Assembly: GCA_012839845.1 (NCBI GenBank) | Contig: DUMM01000036.1 | Coordinates: forward strand, 1 to 36,301 | Direction of reading: 5' to 3' | Source: Bacillota bacterium | GTDB taxonomy: Bacteria > Bacillota > Limnochordia > DTU087 | DNA length: 36,301 nucleotides | Part shown: piece by piece, positions 24,402 through 30,898 of the stretch | How the letters are laid out: every line of letters starts with the position of its first letter | Numbering within the stretch: the stretch's first letter is position 1 | Notes under the pieces: model-generated | The model's database searches: none | The model's input: only the letters and a program-made list of their open reading frames with translations | What the model was told of the DNA's origin: nothing | Program-made: the position numbers and the translations under genes

Positions 24402-24457
24402 CCTAGTGTTACTAAGTTATCCCTATTGAGGGCAATGCATGTGAAGAGGGTGATTAT

Positions 24458-25987
24458 GTGAAGCCTACCGTACGGGTGATACTGCTTGGCCTGACGGCAG
24501 CTGTGATCGTAGCTGCTGTGTGCCAAGTGACTTTGGCCTTCGGGGTGCGCCCCTTGGTAATCGACATTGACTGCAAACCCGGAGACACTAGGGATTTTGA
24601 GATCATCCTGAATCCGGGCAATACCGAAGAGACAGTGCAGCTTTCATTGTATCAGCCGGTTCAGATGCTGAGTGGGAATCTGGCTTACCAAGAACCGGTT
24701 CCGGAGACGTTTCCCGCTGTTAACTGGGTGCGCCTCGACTCCTACGAGGTCAGAGTCTATCCCGGTGAAGATACATACGTAAGGGGTACCATCAGGGTTC
24801 CCTTCGATGCCGGGGGCTCCCATACGGTAGTGCTCATGGCTGAGCCGAGGGTGGCACCTGATCAACCGGGTATAACCCTGATCGTCAGGTACGCCATTCG
24901 GATCAATATTCGGGTAGACCGGCCGGGGCTGAGGACCTTTGCTGAACTAAGGGAATTCGACTTGGTTCCAGGTCCGGAAGGCGAACCGGTGATCCGGGCG
25001 CTGGTTGCCAATCCGTCAGCTTGGGACTATCTGGTGTCAGGAGAGGTTACCGTCCGGGATTCTGAGCGGCGCCTGGTGGAAAGAATTCAGCTGAACAGCG
25101 AGGCTGGTGCCAGGGCCAATTTAACCGAGACCCGGATCTATCCCGGCAGTGAAGTAGAATATACCGGTACTGTTACCAAGAGGCTGGAGCCTGGAAATTA
25201 CACTCTGAGATTGTTCCTCCGTTACGGGGAACGGGGGCAGATCATCCAGACGAAAGAGATCACCGTGGTTGAGGGGCAGTTCAAGTTCCCTGGCGCCGAA
25301 GAGTTGGGCGCTTTCAGTGTGGAGCCTGAGACTATCTCTATGGAAATCAGGGCAGGGCAGCAGCGCAGTCAGGTACTGCAGCTGACCAGTGAGATTACAG
25401 AGCCTGCGCTCATCCTAATTGGCGGTAGAGACGTCGAAGCTGACTATCCCTACTCGCCCTTAAGCTGGATCGAAGTGCGGGGACCTTCTGAGATTAACCT
25501 TCCCGGACGGGGCAGAGGCAGGATAGTGCTGACTGTGGCTGTGCCTAAAGATGCGGTCGATGCCTCTTACAATGGTTATCTCTTGCTGGGCGCCTTCAAC
25601 CCCGATACCGGCGAGCCGCTCAGTCAAAGGGAGATCCCCATTACAGTCTTGGTCGGAACTGAGCACGTCTACGCCGTAGAGATTAAGAGCTTACAGGCTG
25701 AAAAAGTCGAAGAAGGGCATATGCTGTATCTGGATCTTGCCAATACCGGGAACGTAGACCTGATGCCGCGGGCCGATCTTGTTATCACAACGGAAGCTGG
25801 GGAATTCGTGGAAAGGGCCGTGTTGGTCCTAGGGGAAGGCGCCGAAAAGGTAATGCCGCTGCAGAGGCAGCAGCTGGAGGGTCTTGCCCAAGGCCTTGAA
25901 CCCGGCTCGTATCAGGTACGGGTTACTATCTCCGATGGAAATAGGGAGCTTCTCGTCAGCGACATGGCGTTAGAAGTTGCGGATTAG
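24458..25987 (+). CDS. Secreted Ig-like protein with internal duplication, chaperone/DUF916-like
   Basis: This 509-residue exported protein has a signal peptide at about 1-28. Four beta-rich segments follow in an A-B-A'-B' order: A 29-155 (VRPLVIDIDCKPG, VYPGEDTYVRGTIRVP), B 160-272 (LEPGNYTLRLFL), A' 285-400 (VEPETISMEIRAG, LPGRGRGRIVLTVAVP) and B' 403-509 (LEPGSYQVRVTI). The A segments, with 'PG...R...L..P..A' strands, recall periplasmic pilus chaperones and the DUF916 peptidoglycan-binding domain of WxL-system proteins, though I see this only by pattern. The GTG at 24458 has AAGAGGGTG about 8 nt upstream. It could hold or anchor the small subunits at the cell envelope. A terminator and the tandem riboswitch region follow. 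Confidence 0.78.
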   Translation: MKPTVRVILLGLTAAVIVAAVCQVTLAFGVRPLVIDIDCKPGDTRDFEIILNPGNTEETVQLSLYQPVQMLSGNLAYQEPVPETFPAVNWVRLDSYEVRVYPGEDTYVRGTIRVPFDAGGSHTVVLMAEPRVAPDQPGITLIVRYAIRINIRVDRPGLRTFAELREFDLVPGPEGEPVIRALVANPSAWDYLVSGEVTVRDSERRLVERIQLNSEAGARANLTETRIYPGSEVEYTGTVTKRLEPGNYTLRLFLRYGERGQIIQTKEITVVEGQFKFPGAEELGAFSVEPETISMEIRAGQQRSQVLQLTSEITEPALILIGGRDVEADYPYSPLSWIEVRGPSEINLPGRGRGRIVLTVAVPKDAVDASYNGYLLLGAFNPDTGEPLSQREIPITVLVGTEHVYAVEIKSLQAEKVEEGHMLYLDLANTGNVDLMPRADLVITTEAGEFVERAVLVLGEGAEKVMPLQRQQLEGLAQGLEPGSYQVRVTISDGNRELLVSDMALEVAD

Positions 25988-26017
25988 AGGAAATAAATGC
26001 TAAGTTTGTGTAAATAT

Positions 26018-26039
26018 TCCGCTGCGCAGCAGGATTTTT
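26018..26039 (+). terminator. Terminator of the export operon
   Basis: TCC-GCT (26018-26023) pairs with AGC-A-GGA (26028-26034) around a GCGC loop with one bulged A, directly followed by TTTTT. It closes the transcript after the Ig-like protein gene. Confidence 0.55.
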
Positions 26040-26054
26040 CCAGGCCGTGTAGAA

Positions 26055-26063
26055 TGGTATAAG
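26055..26063 (+). promoter_or_regulatory. Candidate extended -10 promoter of the riboswitch transcript
   Basis: TGGTATAAG has the TGn extension and a good -10 element 83 nt before the first aptamer. The -35 region is poor. A second TATAAA at 26113-26118 is an alternative. Confidence 0.35.
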
Positions 26064-26145
26064 CGCAACATGAAGTTGAGCATGAGAAAGTTTCAGCAGC
26101 GTAGATTGCGGGTATAAAGTAACTGGAGAAATAGAATAACGTAAA

Positions 26146-26240
26146 CCTCTACCGATAAAGGCAAACCCTCCGAAAGGTGGGGACGCAAAGTCCACGGGCC
26201 TAAAGCATTGAGCTATGGCGGCCGGACTGCCGAAGAGAGG
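26146..26240 (+). ncRNA. Cyclic di-GMP-I riboswitch (GEMM), first of two
   Basis: The conserved GEMM blocks are present in order: GGCAAACC, a GAAA tetraloop hairpin (CTCC-GAAA-GGTG), GGGGACGCAAAG, CCACGGGCCTAAAG, the receptor-side CTATGGCGGCCGG and ACTGCCG. P1 is CCTCT (26146-26150) with AGAGG (26236-26240). The base equivalent to G20 of the Vibrio Vc2 aptamer is G, which favours c-di-GMP over cGAMP. An intrinsic terminator starts 19 nt after P1, so control of transcription is likely. Confidence 0.93.
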
Positions 26241-26258
26241 AACGGGATGATCTTTTAA

Positions 26259-26295
26259 GGAGCCTGTCTCTCTCTCGGTGAGCAGGCTCCTTTTT
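26259..26295 (+). terminator. Riboswitch-associated intrinsic terminator
   Basis: GGAGCCTG (26259-26266) pairs with CAGGCTCC (26283-26290), followed by TTTTT. The loop holds CTCTCT, which is complementary to the AGAGAG of the first aptamer's P1 3' strand; that pairing could compete with P1 or the terminator. Confidence 0.88.
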
Positions 26296-26343
26296 CAATC
26301 TGGTAAAAGGAGCGAGTTGCAGCAGAAGACAAAGGCTCATAGA

Positions 26344-26441
26344 TTTCTCCAGAAAGGGTAAACCCGACCGAAAGACGGGGGCACAAAGCCACGGGCCTAA
26401 GAGGGACAAACCTTATGGCGGCCGGGCTGCCAAAGGAGGAA
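26344..26441 (+). ncRNA. Cyclic di-GMP-I riboswitch (GEMM), second of two
   Basis: The blocks GGGTAAACC, CGAAAG, CACAAAGCCACGGGCCTAAG, CTTATGGCGGCCGG and GCTGCC follow the GEMM pattern. P1 joins TTTCTCC (26344-26350) to GGAGGAA (26435-26441) with one G-U pair. That 3' strand is the ribosome binding site of the next gene, whose ATG is at 26447, so ligand binding should hide it and switch translation off. The G20-equivalent base is G. Confidence 0.92.
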
Positions 26442-26446
26442 TACAA

Positions 26447-26917
26447 ATGAAAAGATTCTCGGTGCTGATTGTGCTGACAGCGTTGCTGGTGGTTGCTGCA
26501 GCCGGGGCCGTGCAGGCCAAGGAGTTGGCAAGGGCTGAGCTCAAGGTTCGGATAGAGATTCCAGTCATGCAGCGGCTGACGGTACTTGAACCTGCCGATA
26601 TATATTTCCAATATCCAGGCGATGGGCAAGCAGTGGAACTTAAGAACGTAGGACGGATTAGGGTTCAGAGCAATGCCGACTGGGCATTAACAGTAGGTGC
26701 CGTCACTGACGGAAATGTGAAGGTAGCGGTAAGGCCTGCGGGTGACAGGACAGCTCGGTGGCAGTATGTCGACGGAACAGGCGGTGTATTTACCGGCCCA
26801 TACGGCGCCCATGACATCAGCTGGGATGTGAGAATCGAGGCCAATAGGTTTGGCAACGCCGGCAATCAGAATCAGCAGGGTAGGGTGCAGCTCTACTTTA
26901 CCTTAGGGCGTCTGTGA
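26447..26917 (+). CDS. Secreted beta-rich subunit-like protein 3, c-di-GMP riboswitch target
   Basis: This 156-residue exported protein has a signal peptide at 1-24 (VQA before KELARAEL). The mature start RAELKVRIEIPVMQRLTVLEP is close in pattern to subunit 1 (RAEIQVIVTIPQVLWVRV), and the end GRVQLYFTLGRL mirrors its last strand. It has no cysteine and no anchor. It is the only gene between the tandem riboswitches and the next terminator, so it forms its own c-di-GMP-controlled unit. Its ribosome site AAAGGAGG lies inside the P1 stem of the second aptamer. An adhesive or structural subunit lowered when c-di-GMP is high is the simplest reading, but the sign of control should be measured. Confidence 0.83.
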   Translation: MKRFSVLIVLTALLVVAAAGAVQAKELARAELKVRIEIPVMQRLTVLEPADIYFQYPGDGQAVELKNVGRIRVQSNADWALTVGAVTDGNVKVAVRPAGDRTARWQYVDGTGGVFTGPYGAHDISWDVRIEANRFGNAGNQNQQGRVQLYFTLGRL

Positions 26918-26979
26918 AGCACAGCGAGCTCGATTCATAGAAGAATCATACAGATAGAGGGTTAGATCTAGGAAGCACT

Positions 26980-27015
26980 TCAAACAAGCCCAGGCAAAGG
27001 CCTGGGCTTGTTTGA
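26980..27015 (+). terminator. Terminator after the riboswitch-controlled gene
   Basis: TCAAACAAGCCCAGGC (26980-26995) and GCCTGGGCTTGTTTGA (27000-27015) form a perfect 16-bp stem with the tetraloop AAAG. The T-rich 3' arm serves in place of a T tail. It may work in both directions. Confidence 0.75.
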
Positions 27016-27080
27016 TCGATTACTGTTGGATCTTTGTTCGGGGATTCGTACCGCTCCTTACGACTATCAGTAATACGATC
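27014..27080 (+). ncRNA. Structured leader element upstream of the Wzz-like gene
   Basis: GATCGATTACTG (27014-27025) pairs with CAGTAAT-A-CGATC (27068-27080), 12 bp with one bulged A. Inside it TCGTA (27046-27050) pairs with TACGA (27059-27063). It overlaps the preceding terminator by two bases. It matches no class that I know and could be an untranslated-leader structure. It is the only signal in the 308-bp gap besides the terminator. Confidence 0.35.
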
Positions 27081-27225
27081 ACAGCCTCCGTTCGCCGCAG
27101 AGCTTCCCAAGACTACTTAAGGTGATACTCGGATTGTGAAGGAAATTTCATCTAATCGTAGAAGCATTTACGAAGACCATCCGAAGTTTCCGGTTCTACC
27201 TTACCGGTTGTAAGGAGGAAGGGAA

Positions 27226-28989
27226 TTGGATCTTCAACAACCTGTGGTTATGGAGGATGAAATCGATCTAAGAGAGATTTTGTTGGCTTTATGGAGAGGT
27301 AAGTGGATTATTTTAGGTCTAATGATTGCTGCTGCTGCAGTGGCCGCTATAGGAGGTCGTATACTTCTAACACCTAGTTATGAAGCAGTGGCAGCCTTGT
27401 TGATTGTGCCGCCTACATATCAAAGTGCTATCGAACCCGAGCCGCTGCCGTTGGAAACTTACAGGGCTTTGGCTCTGACTCCCTCGATAGCTAGCCAGGT
27501 GATAGAACGGTTGCAGCTGACAGATGAGGGGAATAAGCCACTCGGGGCAAGTGACGTTCTTAAGGCAGTTCAAGTAGATGTGTCCGCGGGGCCAGACTCG
27601 TCGGGTGGTAGAGCCGGAATGCTTAACATAAAGGTGTCTTGGAGTGACCCGGTTATAGCCAGAGATATCGCCAATGCCTGGGCAGATGTGTTCATGAGGG
27701 ATACAGCCTGGATCCGAAAGAGTGAGTCTGACGAAATAGCAAGAGTAATTCTCAACCAGTTCGTTGCTACTGAAGAGGCACTCAATGAGGCTGAAGACCA
27801 GCTTCTGAGGTTCCGCATCGCGAATAGCATTCCCCGAGCCAGTCAACAAGTGGAACTCCTTAGTTCGCATTTGGGAGAACGCCACAGATATATGCTTAAG
27901 CTTCAGGCTGACTTGGAGATAAAGCGAAACAGGTTAGATACCCTCAGCGGCCAGTTGTCCGCCCTAGAACATGAGGGGCAGTGGTTAGGGCTGCTTACCC
28001 ATGATATCGACAAACTCAGCGATAATGGCAATGCTGCAAGGAAGCGAATCATTGATGCAGTGCGGCAGCTTGTCGCTGCGAAGAAGGCCTTGAGAGATTT
28101 TGAAGATAATGCAGAGATTGCCCTTCTGGAACAGGAATTAGCATCGGAACTAGAGGCTCTAAGTTCATACAAAAAAGGACTGACTGTCTTGGTTGCTCAG
28201 GTCCCACAGCTTGAGGCTCGAGCTCGCGCTTTGACTGTGTCTTTGGAGAAACATGATAAGACTATGTTTCTTTCCCGCAGCTTGACAACAGATGCTATGT
28301 GGACAGCCATAAGTAGCGGCAGTGAAGCGTTGGAACAGCTTCAAGACTTCCGTCTCGTAGATGAAGTTCCTAATCCGACCTATCAGGAGTTGGAAAAGTC
28401 TTTAGCAAACACGGAGACGGAGCTAGCTAGTCTCCCAGAGAAAATCCAGGGTTATGAGAAACTGATCAATGCCTCTGTACAGCGCATTGTCGACTTGAAT
28501 CAAACTTTGAGAGAGCTATATTCTCAGAGGGAGGCTTTGGAAGAAGAAGTTGCCGTTACTGCCGATGTATATGATTCTCTAAAAGCCCAATACCTATCTT
28601 TAAAGAAAGAGTGGTTGGAGCTGGCTAATGAGGTCTCACTCTTGGAAGCTGAACTAAAGCTAGCTTCGGAGCAAGTAAGAAGAAATGAGGAAGAATTTGT
28701 AAATGCTGAAGGTTCGCTGCTGCAATTGACACTTGAAGAAGAACAACTGACACGCAATGTCGCGTCTTTGAAACAAACATATAAGGTGTTGGCGGAGCAA
28801 GCGGAGAATGCCCGCCTTGCGGAAATGCAGGCCACTGGTGATGTCCGGTTTGTCTCGCCGGCCGTAGCTCCCCGGACACCGTCTGGCCCTAACCATAAGC
28901 TCAATATAGTAATCGCTGCGCTGTTGGGTGGGATGATTGGACTGGGTGTAGTATTAGTGAAGAACATGCTGATGGAGCCGGCTAACTAG
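27226..28989 (+). CDS. Wzz/GumC-type polysaccharide chain-length or export co-polymerase
   Basis: This 587-residue inner-membrane protein has the polysaccharide co-polymerase layout. A short cytoplasmic start (DEIDLREILLALWRGKW) leads to a first membrane segment at about 27-48, then a periplasmic part with SYEAVAALLIVPP, and extensive coiled coil (about 180-530). The proline-rich APRTPSGPN segment sits just before the second membrane helix (about 558-580), typical of the family. It has no C-terminal tyrosine kinase. It would help set polymer length or gate export of a surface polysaccharide. The TTG start has AAGGAGG 7 nt upstream. No polymerase or glycosyltransferase gene is adjacent; the nearby c-di-GMP elements suggest a biofilm-related role by context only. 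Confidence 0.88.
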   Translation: MDLQQPVVMEDEIDLREILLALWRGKWIILGLMIAAAAVAAIGGRILLTPSYEAVAALLIVPPTYQSAIEPEPLPLETYRALALTPSIASQVIERLQLTDEGNKPLGASDVLKAVQVDVSAGPDSSGGRAGMLNIKVSWSDPVIARDIANAWADVFMRDTAWIRKSESDEIARVILNQFVATEEALNEAEDQLLRFRIANSIPRASQQVELLSSHLGERHRYMLKLQADLEIKRNRLDTLSGQLSALEHEGQWLGLLTHDIDKLSDNGNAARKRIIDAVRQLVAAKKALRDFEDNAEIALLEQELASELEALSSYKKGLTVLVAQVPQLEARARALTVSLEKHDKTMFLSRSLTTDAMWTAISSGSEALEQLQDFRLVDEVPNPTYQELEKSLANTETELASLPEKIQGYEKLINASVQRIVDLNQTLRELYSQREALEEEVAVTADVYDSLKAQYLSLKKEWLELANEVSLLEAELKLASEQVRRNEEEFVNAEGSLLQLTLEEEQLTRNVASLKQTYKVLAEQAENARLAEMQATGDVRFVSPAVAPRTPSGPNHKLNIVIAALLGGMIGLGVVLVKNMLMEPAN

Positions 28990-28996
28990 TTGTTAG

Positions 28997-29035
28997 AAGA
29001 CTACCCCAGCACATGGAAAACGCTGGGGTAGTCTT
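28997..29035. terminator. Terminator between convergent genes
   Basis: AAGACTACCCCAGC (28997-29010) and GCTGGGGTAGTCTT (29022-29035) form a perfect 14-bp stem with an 11-nt loop between the convergent Wzz-like and Ig-like genes. It may serve both. Confidence 0.7.
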
Positions 29036-29071
29036 GATCAATAAAGCCTTACAGGTTTCGTATTCGATCTA

Positions 29072-29377
29072 CTATCCCAAAGTCAGTGGCACAGAGACCT
29101 GCGGCCCTCTGATTCCATCTTTACTCACCGCATAGACTCTGATATTTACTTTGCCGAAGGGCGCTCCGTAGGGTACTGTTTCGGTGAGGCGCCAAGTGTC
29201 CTCCCCAAGGCTGCGCAGAGTGCTCCACCATCCGTACTCAGGAATGGAGGCTTGAACTGAACTGATCTCCCCGCCGGTGATGTCAGAGATACGCACAGTT
29301 AGAGTCACGGGCGTTCCTACCGTCGCGGTTGTGGGGTTTATCTCTGTCTCCATCCTATAGTTGAACTCTTCAGCCAT
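29072..29377 (-). CDS. Small Ig-like protein without signal peptide
   Basis: This 101-residue protein begins MAEEFNYRM and then reads as one immunoglobulin-like beta sandwich: INPTTATVGTPVTLTVRISD, GEISSVQASIPEYGWW, TWRLTETVPYGAP, GKVNIRVYAVSKDG, VSVPLTLG. No signal peptide is present, so it is cytoplasmic, exported by another route, or a surface-protein fragment. The ATG at 29377 is chosen because AAGGAGG lies about 8 nt upstream; a GTG at 29386 overlaps that site. It stands alone on the minus strand between the Wzz-like gene and the efflux operon. Function unknown. Confidence 0.7.
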   Translation of the reverse strand: MAEEFNYRMETEINPTTATVGTPVTLTVRISDITGGEISSVQASIPEYGWWSTLRSLGEDTWRLTETVPYGAPFGKVNIRVYAVSKDGIRGPQVSVPLTLG

Positions 29378-29540
29378 CGCTCTCACCTCCTTGCTTTCTA
29401 CTAAATTGTACCATTATTACTAAAATAGATAAACCACGCTTTGAATACTTCCCTAACGATGGCCATATTGTCAGAGAGAGAACTCGGTGCACCACAAGAC
29501 AATGTGCTTAGGTTCCGCGATTTTAACCCAGCACTAGTTC

Positions 29541-29569
29541 TTGACAGCGCAACCAGACATATATATGAT
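29541..29569 (+). promoter_or_regulatory. Promoter of the RND efflux operon
   Basis: TTGACA (29541-29546) and TATGAT (29564-29569) are 17 nt apart, a near-consensus vegetative promoter 55 bp before the adaptor gene. Confidence 0.75.
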
Positions 29570-29578
29570 TGAAAGTAA

Positions 29579-29598
29579 ATGACTGACCCGTCAGTCAT
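29579..29598. promoter_or_regulatory. 20-bp TetR-type operator of the efflux operon
   Basis: ATGACTGAC-CC-GTCAGTCAT is a perfect palindrome with 9-bp arms, starting 10 nt after the -10 box. TGACTGAC repeats of this kind are typical TetR/AcrR operators at efflux operons. No TetR gene is in the window. Confidence 0.7.
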
Positions 29599-29623
29599 AT
29601 GGCGGTAGGTTGGAGGAGATAGC

Positions 29624-30898
29624 TTGAAGAAGTGGATAGCTGGAATCGCAATTGTTGTTATCGTGATAGCAGTTGGAGGACTGCTCTTGAGTCGGCAGTC
29701 GGGGACAAAACCGCCCGAGGTTGACGCAGTACAGACGGCTGCCGAAGTGCGGCGGCAGTCGGTCAGCGTTGCTGCGGCTGTCCCCAGGAGAATGCAGGAA
29801 CGGATATCGCTCCACGGTATTTTCAGCCCTTGGGCGCAGGTGAATGTTGTCCCCAAGGTACCCGGGAAGGTAGCAGAAGTCCCGGTTGAGGTAGGGCAGA
29901 GGGTAAGAGCAGGAGATGTCTTAATCAGGCTGGAGACCGATGAGCTTGCGCTGCAGCTCAAACAGGCGGAGGCAGCGCTGGCTGCTGCTCGGGCAACACT
30001 GGCCAAGGTGGAGGCCGGCGCGCGACCCGAGGAAATTGAACAGGCGGAGGCCGCCCTGAAGCAGGCGCAGGCAGGATATGAGAACGCCCGATTGACCTAT
30101 GAGCGGGCAGCTAAGCTCCATGAAGCCGGAGTCATGACGGGTCAGGAATGGGATGCGGTGAAGGCGCAATATGAAGTGGCAAAAGCCCAGCTGCTGACAG
30201 CAGAAAAGACTTTAGAGCTTGTGCGCAAAGGTGCGAGGGAGGAAGACCTGATCAGTGCTAGAGCCGGAGTTGCCCAAGCGGAGGCAGCAGTAGCCCTTGC
30301 TAAGCTGAGTCTGGACAATGCAGTGATCAAGGCTCCCATATCCGGTGTGGTCAACCAGGTTAATGTCCAGATAGGAGATATGGCTGGCGCCGGCATGCCA
30401 GTGGTTCACCTTGTAGACATTGATAAAGTCAAGCTCAATCTCCAGGTCAGCGAGCGTGAAGTTGTCTTGCTGAGACAGGGCCAGGAAGTATTGGTCACTC
30501 TGGATGTCCAGCCGGATTTGGAACTTCGGGGCCGCATCAGCAGTGTAGCACCTGCGGCAAGTCAGACTGGACTCTTCTCTGCCGCCGTCGAGCTGAATAA
30601 CCCTGATGGGAGAGTAAAGCCGGGCATGTACGGCACAGCCCACGTAATCGTCAGGGAAGTTGAAGAAGTTCTGGCAGTACCCGAACGGGCGGTGTTTACC
30701 GCTGACGGCAGATCGGCAGTGTACGTGGTTAAGGACGATACTGCCCATCTAGTACCAGTGGAGGTGGGAATGCGGTCCGATGGGTTTGTGGAGATCAAGT
30801 CGGGTCTTGCGGCCGGAGATGAGGTGATTGTTCGCGGTAGAGAATTTGTCACCGATCAAGCATTGGTCCGGGTGGTGGAACGGGGGATTTCGCAATGA
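29624..30898 (+). CDS. RND efflux periplasmic adaptor (membrane fusion protein)
   Basis: This 424-residue protein joins the inner-membrane pump to a TolC channel. One N-terminal membrane helix (about 3-24) is followed by the first lipoyl half-motif VPKVPGKVAEVPVEVGQRV, a long coiled-coil hairpin (about 110-220) with repeated AEAALAAA and EQAEAALKQAQAGY heptads, and the second lipoyl half IKAPISGVVNQVNVQIGD. A beta-barrel and membrane-proximal domain complete it. The TTG start has GGAGGAG 5 nt upstream. Its last 4 bp overlap the pump gene. Control is probably by the TetR-type operator just upstream. The substrates are unknown. Confidence 0.93.
   Translation: MKKWIAGIAIVVIVIAVGGLLLSRQSGTKPPEVDAVQTAAEVRRQSVSVAAAVPRRMQERISLHGIFSPWAQVNVVPKVPGKVAEVPVEVGQRVRAGDVLIRLETDELALQLKQAEAALAAARATLAKVEAGARPEEIEQAEAALKQAQAGYENARLTYERAAKLHEAGVMTGQEWDAVKAQYEVAKAQLLTAEKTLELVRKGAREEDLISARAGVAQAEAAVALAKLSLDNAVIKAPISGVVNQVNVQIGDMAGAGMPVVHLVDIDKVKLNLQVSEREVVLLRQGQEVLVTLDVQPDLELRGRISSVAPAASQTGLFSAAVELNNPDGRVKPGMYGTAHVIVREVEEVLAVPERAVFTADGRSAVYVVKDDTAHLVPVEVGMRSDGFVEIKSGLAAGDEVIVRGREFVTDQALVRVVERGISQ

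Noticed and set aside
18078-24426. Ten-base repeat TTATCCCTAT at 18078-18087 and 24417-24426
   Set aside because: Both copies lie before secreted-protein genes, but at different distances from the start codons, and two copies of a 10-mer in this span are weak evidence.
24458-25987. Calling the 509-residue protein a pilus usher or true fimbrial chaperone
   Set aside because: It is far too short and lacks the barrel of an usher, and I see no family-specific motif of FGS/FGL chaperones. Only the Ig-like, chaperone-like pattern is supported.
29401-30006. 201-residue minus-strand open frame
   Set aside because: It lies opposite the efflux promoter, the TetR-type operator and the adaptor gene start. 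Its composition (serine, threonine and alanine repeats) is what the adaptor coiled coil gives when read backwards.
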